This document shows, piece after piece, positions 62,865 through 64,000 of a stretch of DNA of 64,000 bases; positions within the stretch are counted from its first letter, which is position 1, and every line of letters starts with the position of its first letter. Origin of the DNA: Rhizobium sp. P40RR-XXII (GTDB lineage Bacteria > Pseudomonadota > Alphaproteobacteria > Rhizobiales > Rhizobiaceae); NCBI RefSeq assembly GCF_012641405.1, contig NZ_JABAII010000017.1, positions 62,001 through 126,000 on the forward strand, read 5' to 3'. The position numbers were made by a program, and so were the translations under genes. The notes under the pieces were generated by a model. The model was given only the letters and a program-made list of their open reading frames with translations. It searched no databases and was not told where the DNA came from.

Positions 62865-64000
62865 ATGCCCGGTCCTTATGTCGTCCCGTTCCATGGAGAC
62901 GCAGACCTTCCTGAGAAGGTCGATGTCGTCGTCATTGGTGGCGGTATCATCGGAGCGTCGACGACGCTCGAGCTTACCGAACGCGGCCTGAAAGTTGCCT
63001 TGTGCGAGAAGGGTGGCATCGGTCATGAACAGTCCAGCCGCAACTGGGGCTGGGTCCGGATCACCCGCCGCGACCCACGCGAAGTTCCGCTGATGGCGGA
63101 GGCGTTGCGCATGTGGCCGGGCCTAAACGAAAATCTTGGCCGCGATGTCGGATACAGCCGCGCCGGGATCACCTTCGCCTGCCTGACGGACAAAGAGGTG
63201 GAGGATCATCGCAACTGGATGAAGAACCTCGAAGGCTACCAGCTCGATACGCGGATGCTGACCGCCGAGGAGTTCACGGCGATGAACCCGGGATCTCGGC
63301 TGGACGTCAAGGGTGCGCTGTATACCGCCATCGATGGGCGGGCCGAACCGCAGCGGGCGGCCCCAGCGATCGCCGAGGGCGCACGCGACCGCGGCGCGCA
63401 TGTGCTCACCGAATGTGCGGTGCGCGGCATCGACCTGAAGGCCGGCAAGGTCTGCGGCGTCTTCACCGAACGAGGCTACATCGCCTGTGACGCCGCTGTG
63501 CTTGCCGGCGGCGCCTGGTCGAGCCTGTTTGCCGGCAATGCCGGCATCCGGCTGCCACAGCTCAAGGTCACGAATTCGGTGATCCGTACCAAGCCCCTCG
63601 AAAACGGGCCGGAATCGGCGATCTGGACGAATGGTTTTGCCATCCGCAAGCGCCAGGACGGCGGCTACACGGTCGCCAATGGCTTCGAAAACATCGTCGA
63701 CATCACTCCTGACAGCTTTCGGTTCTTGCGCGACTTCTTGCCTGCGCTCGGCGCCGAATGGCGGTCGCTCATATTGCGGGCGGGCATGGGCTTCGTCGAC
63801 GAAGCACGCATCGCCAGGAGATGGAAGATGGACGAGGCGTCGCCTTTCGAATATAACCGAGTCCTCGACCCCAAGCCCTCTTTTAACCTTCAGGACAAGG
63901 CGCTCGCGAACCTGCGCAAGGCGTTTCCGGCCTTCGAGAAGGCAGAGATCGCCCAGCGATGGGCGGGCAAGATCGACGTCACGCCGGATGCGATACCAGT
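62865..64000 (+). CDS. FAD-dependent oxidoreductase (DadA-like), 3' end outside the window
   Basis: At least 378 residues, still open at the window end. The ATG lies 64 bases after the preceding stop, with a weak ribosome site. Seen: VDVVVIGGGIIGASTTLELT for FAD near residue 25, GGIGHEQSSRNWGWVRITRR and the distal WAGKIDVTPDAIP, the normal near-C-terminal phrase of D-amino-acid dehydrogenase/glycine oxidase relatives. Fourth flavoenzyme of the operon. The exact substrate is unknown. Confidence 0.88.
   Translation, partial: MPGPYVVPFHGDADLPEKVDVVVIGGGIIGASTTLELTERGLKVALCEKGGIGHEQSSRNWGWVRITRRDPREVPLMAEALRMWPGLNENLGRDVGYSRAGITFACLTDKEVEDHRNWMKNLEGYQLDTRMLTAEEFTAMNPGSRLDVKGALYTAIDGRAEPQRAAPAIAEGARDRGAHVLTECAVRGIDLKAGKVCGVFTERGYIACDAAVLAGGAWSSLFAGNAGIRLPQLKVTNSVIRTKPLENGPESAIWTNGFAIRKRQDGGYTVANGFENIVDITPDSFRFLRDFLPALGAEWRSLILRAGMGFVDEARIARRWKMDEASPFEYNRVLDPKPSFNLQDKALANLRKAFPAFEKAEIAQRWAGKIDVTPDAIP

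Overview
The window looks like DNA of a Rhizobium-type alphaproteobacterium. The pointers are high-GC coding sequence with many ATGA/GTGA start-stop overlaps, DUF1236 and IalB-family proteins, a pRiA4b ORF-3 family protein, and a broken copy of a small Lys/Arg-rich protein common in rhizobia. Several remnants typical of accessory replicons (group II intron 3' end, ArdA-like fragment, EAL fragment, frameshifted genes) suggest a megaplasmid, chromid or chromosomal island. No rRNA, tRNA, CRISPR array or replication origin was recognised.

Layout. (1) 1-8.2 kb: a polar amino-acid ABC transporter (permease, ATPase, binding protein), two NodB/PuuE-fold hydrolases, an MmgE/PrpD protein, an argininosuccinate-lyase-family enzyme and a GcvA-like LysR regulator. 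This reads as uptake and cleavage of an imino- or amino-linked dicarboxylate-like compound. (2) 8.2-9.1 kb: a degraded stretch and an AT-rich promoter region. (3) 9.1-31 kb: a type I secretion and adhesion locus. It holds a TolC-like outer membrane protein, a LapB-type ABC exporter, an HlyD-type adaptor, an RHH/PAS-like regulator, a LapG-like periplasmic cysteine protease, a periplasmic-binding-fold lipoprotein and a 4,525-residue repeat adhesin. (4) 31-33 kb: a HipA-family kinase fused to an AbiEi-like N-terminal region, preceded by two mirrored palindromic operators. (5) 33.4-37.1 kb: LysR, a short-chain dehydrogenase-like protein, an Old Yellow Enzyme homologue and AlkB. (6) 37.1-41.9 kb: pseudogenes, a group II intron remnant, small DUF1236 envelope proteins, a two-winged-helix putative regulator and IalB. 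(7) 42.2-49.9 kb: a 2,573-residue type V autotransporter with near-identical internal repeats. (8) 50.2-53.1 kb: pRiA4b ORF-3 protein, a small zinc-ribbon protein, an ArdA-like remnant, and a MarR regulator overlapping an SDR gene. (9) 53.3-64 kb: a peptide/opine-type ABC transporter (Tat-exported binding protein, two permeases, double ATPase) followed by four FAD amine/amino-acid oxidoreductases and a cupin gene broken by an internal stop. The last gene runs off the window.

Working together: regions 1 and 9 are catabolic import-and-degrade cassettes for different nitrogenous compounds. Regions 3 and 7 are surface-attachment systems. The type I locus has a LapG-like protease, but no LapD-type c-di-GMP receptor lies in the window. 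CtrA-like boxes precede both the protease and the adhesin.
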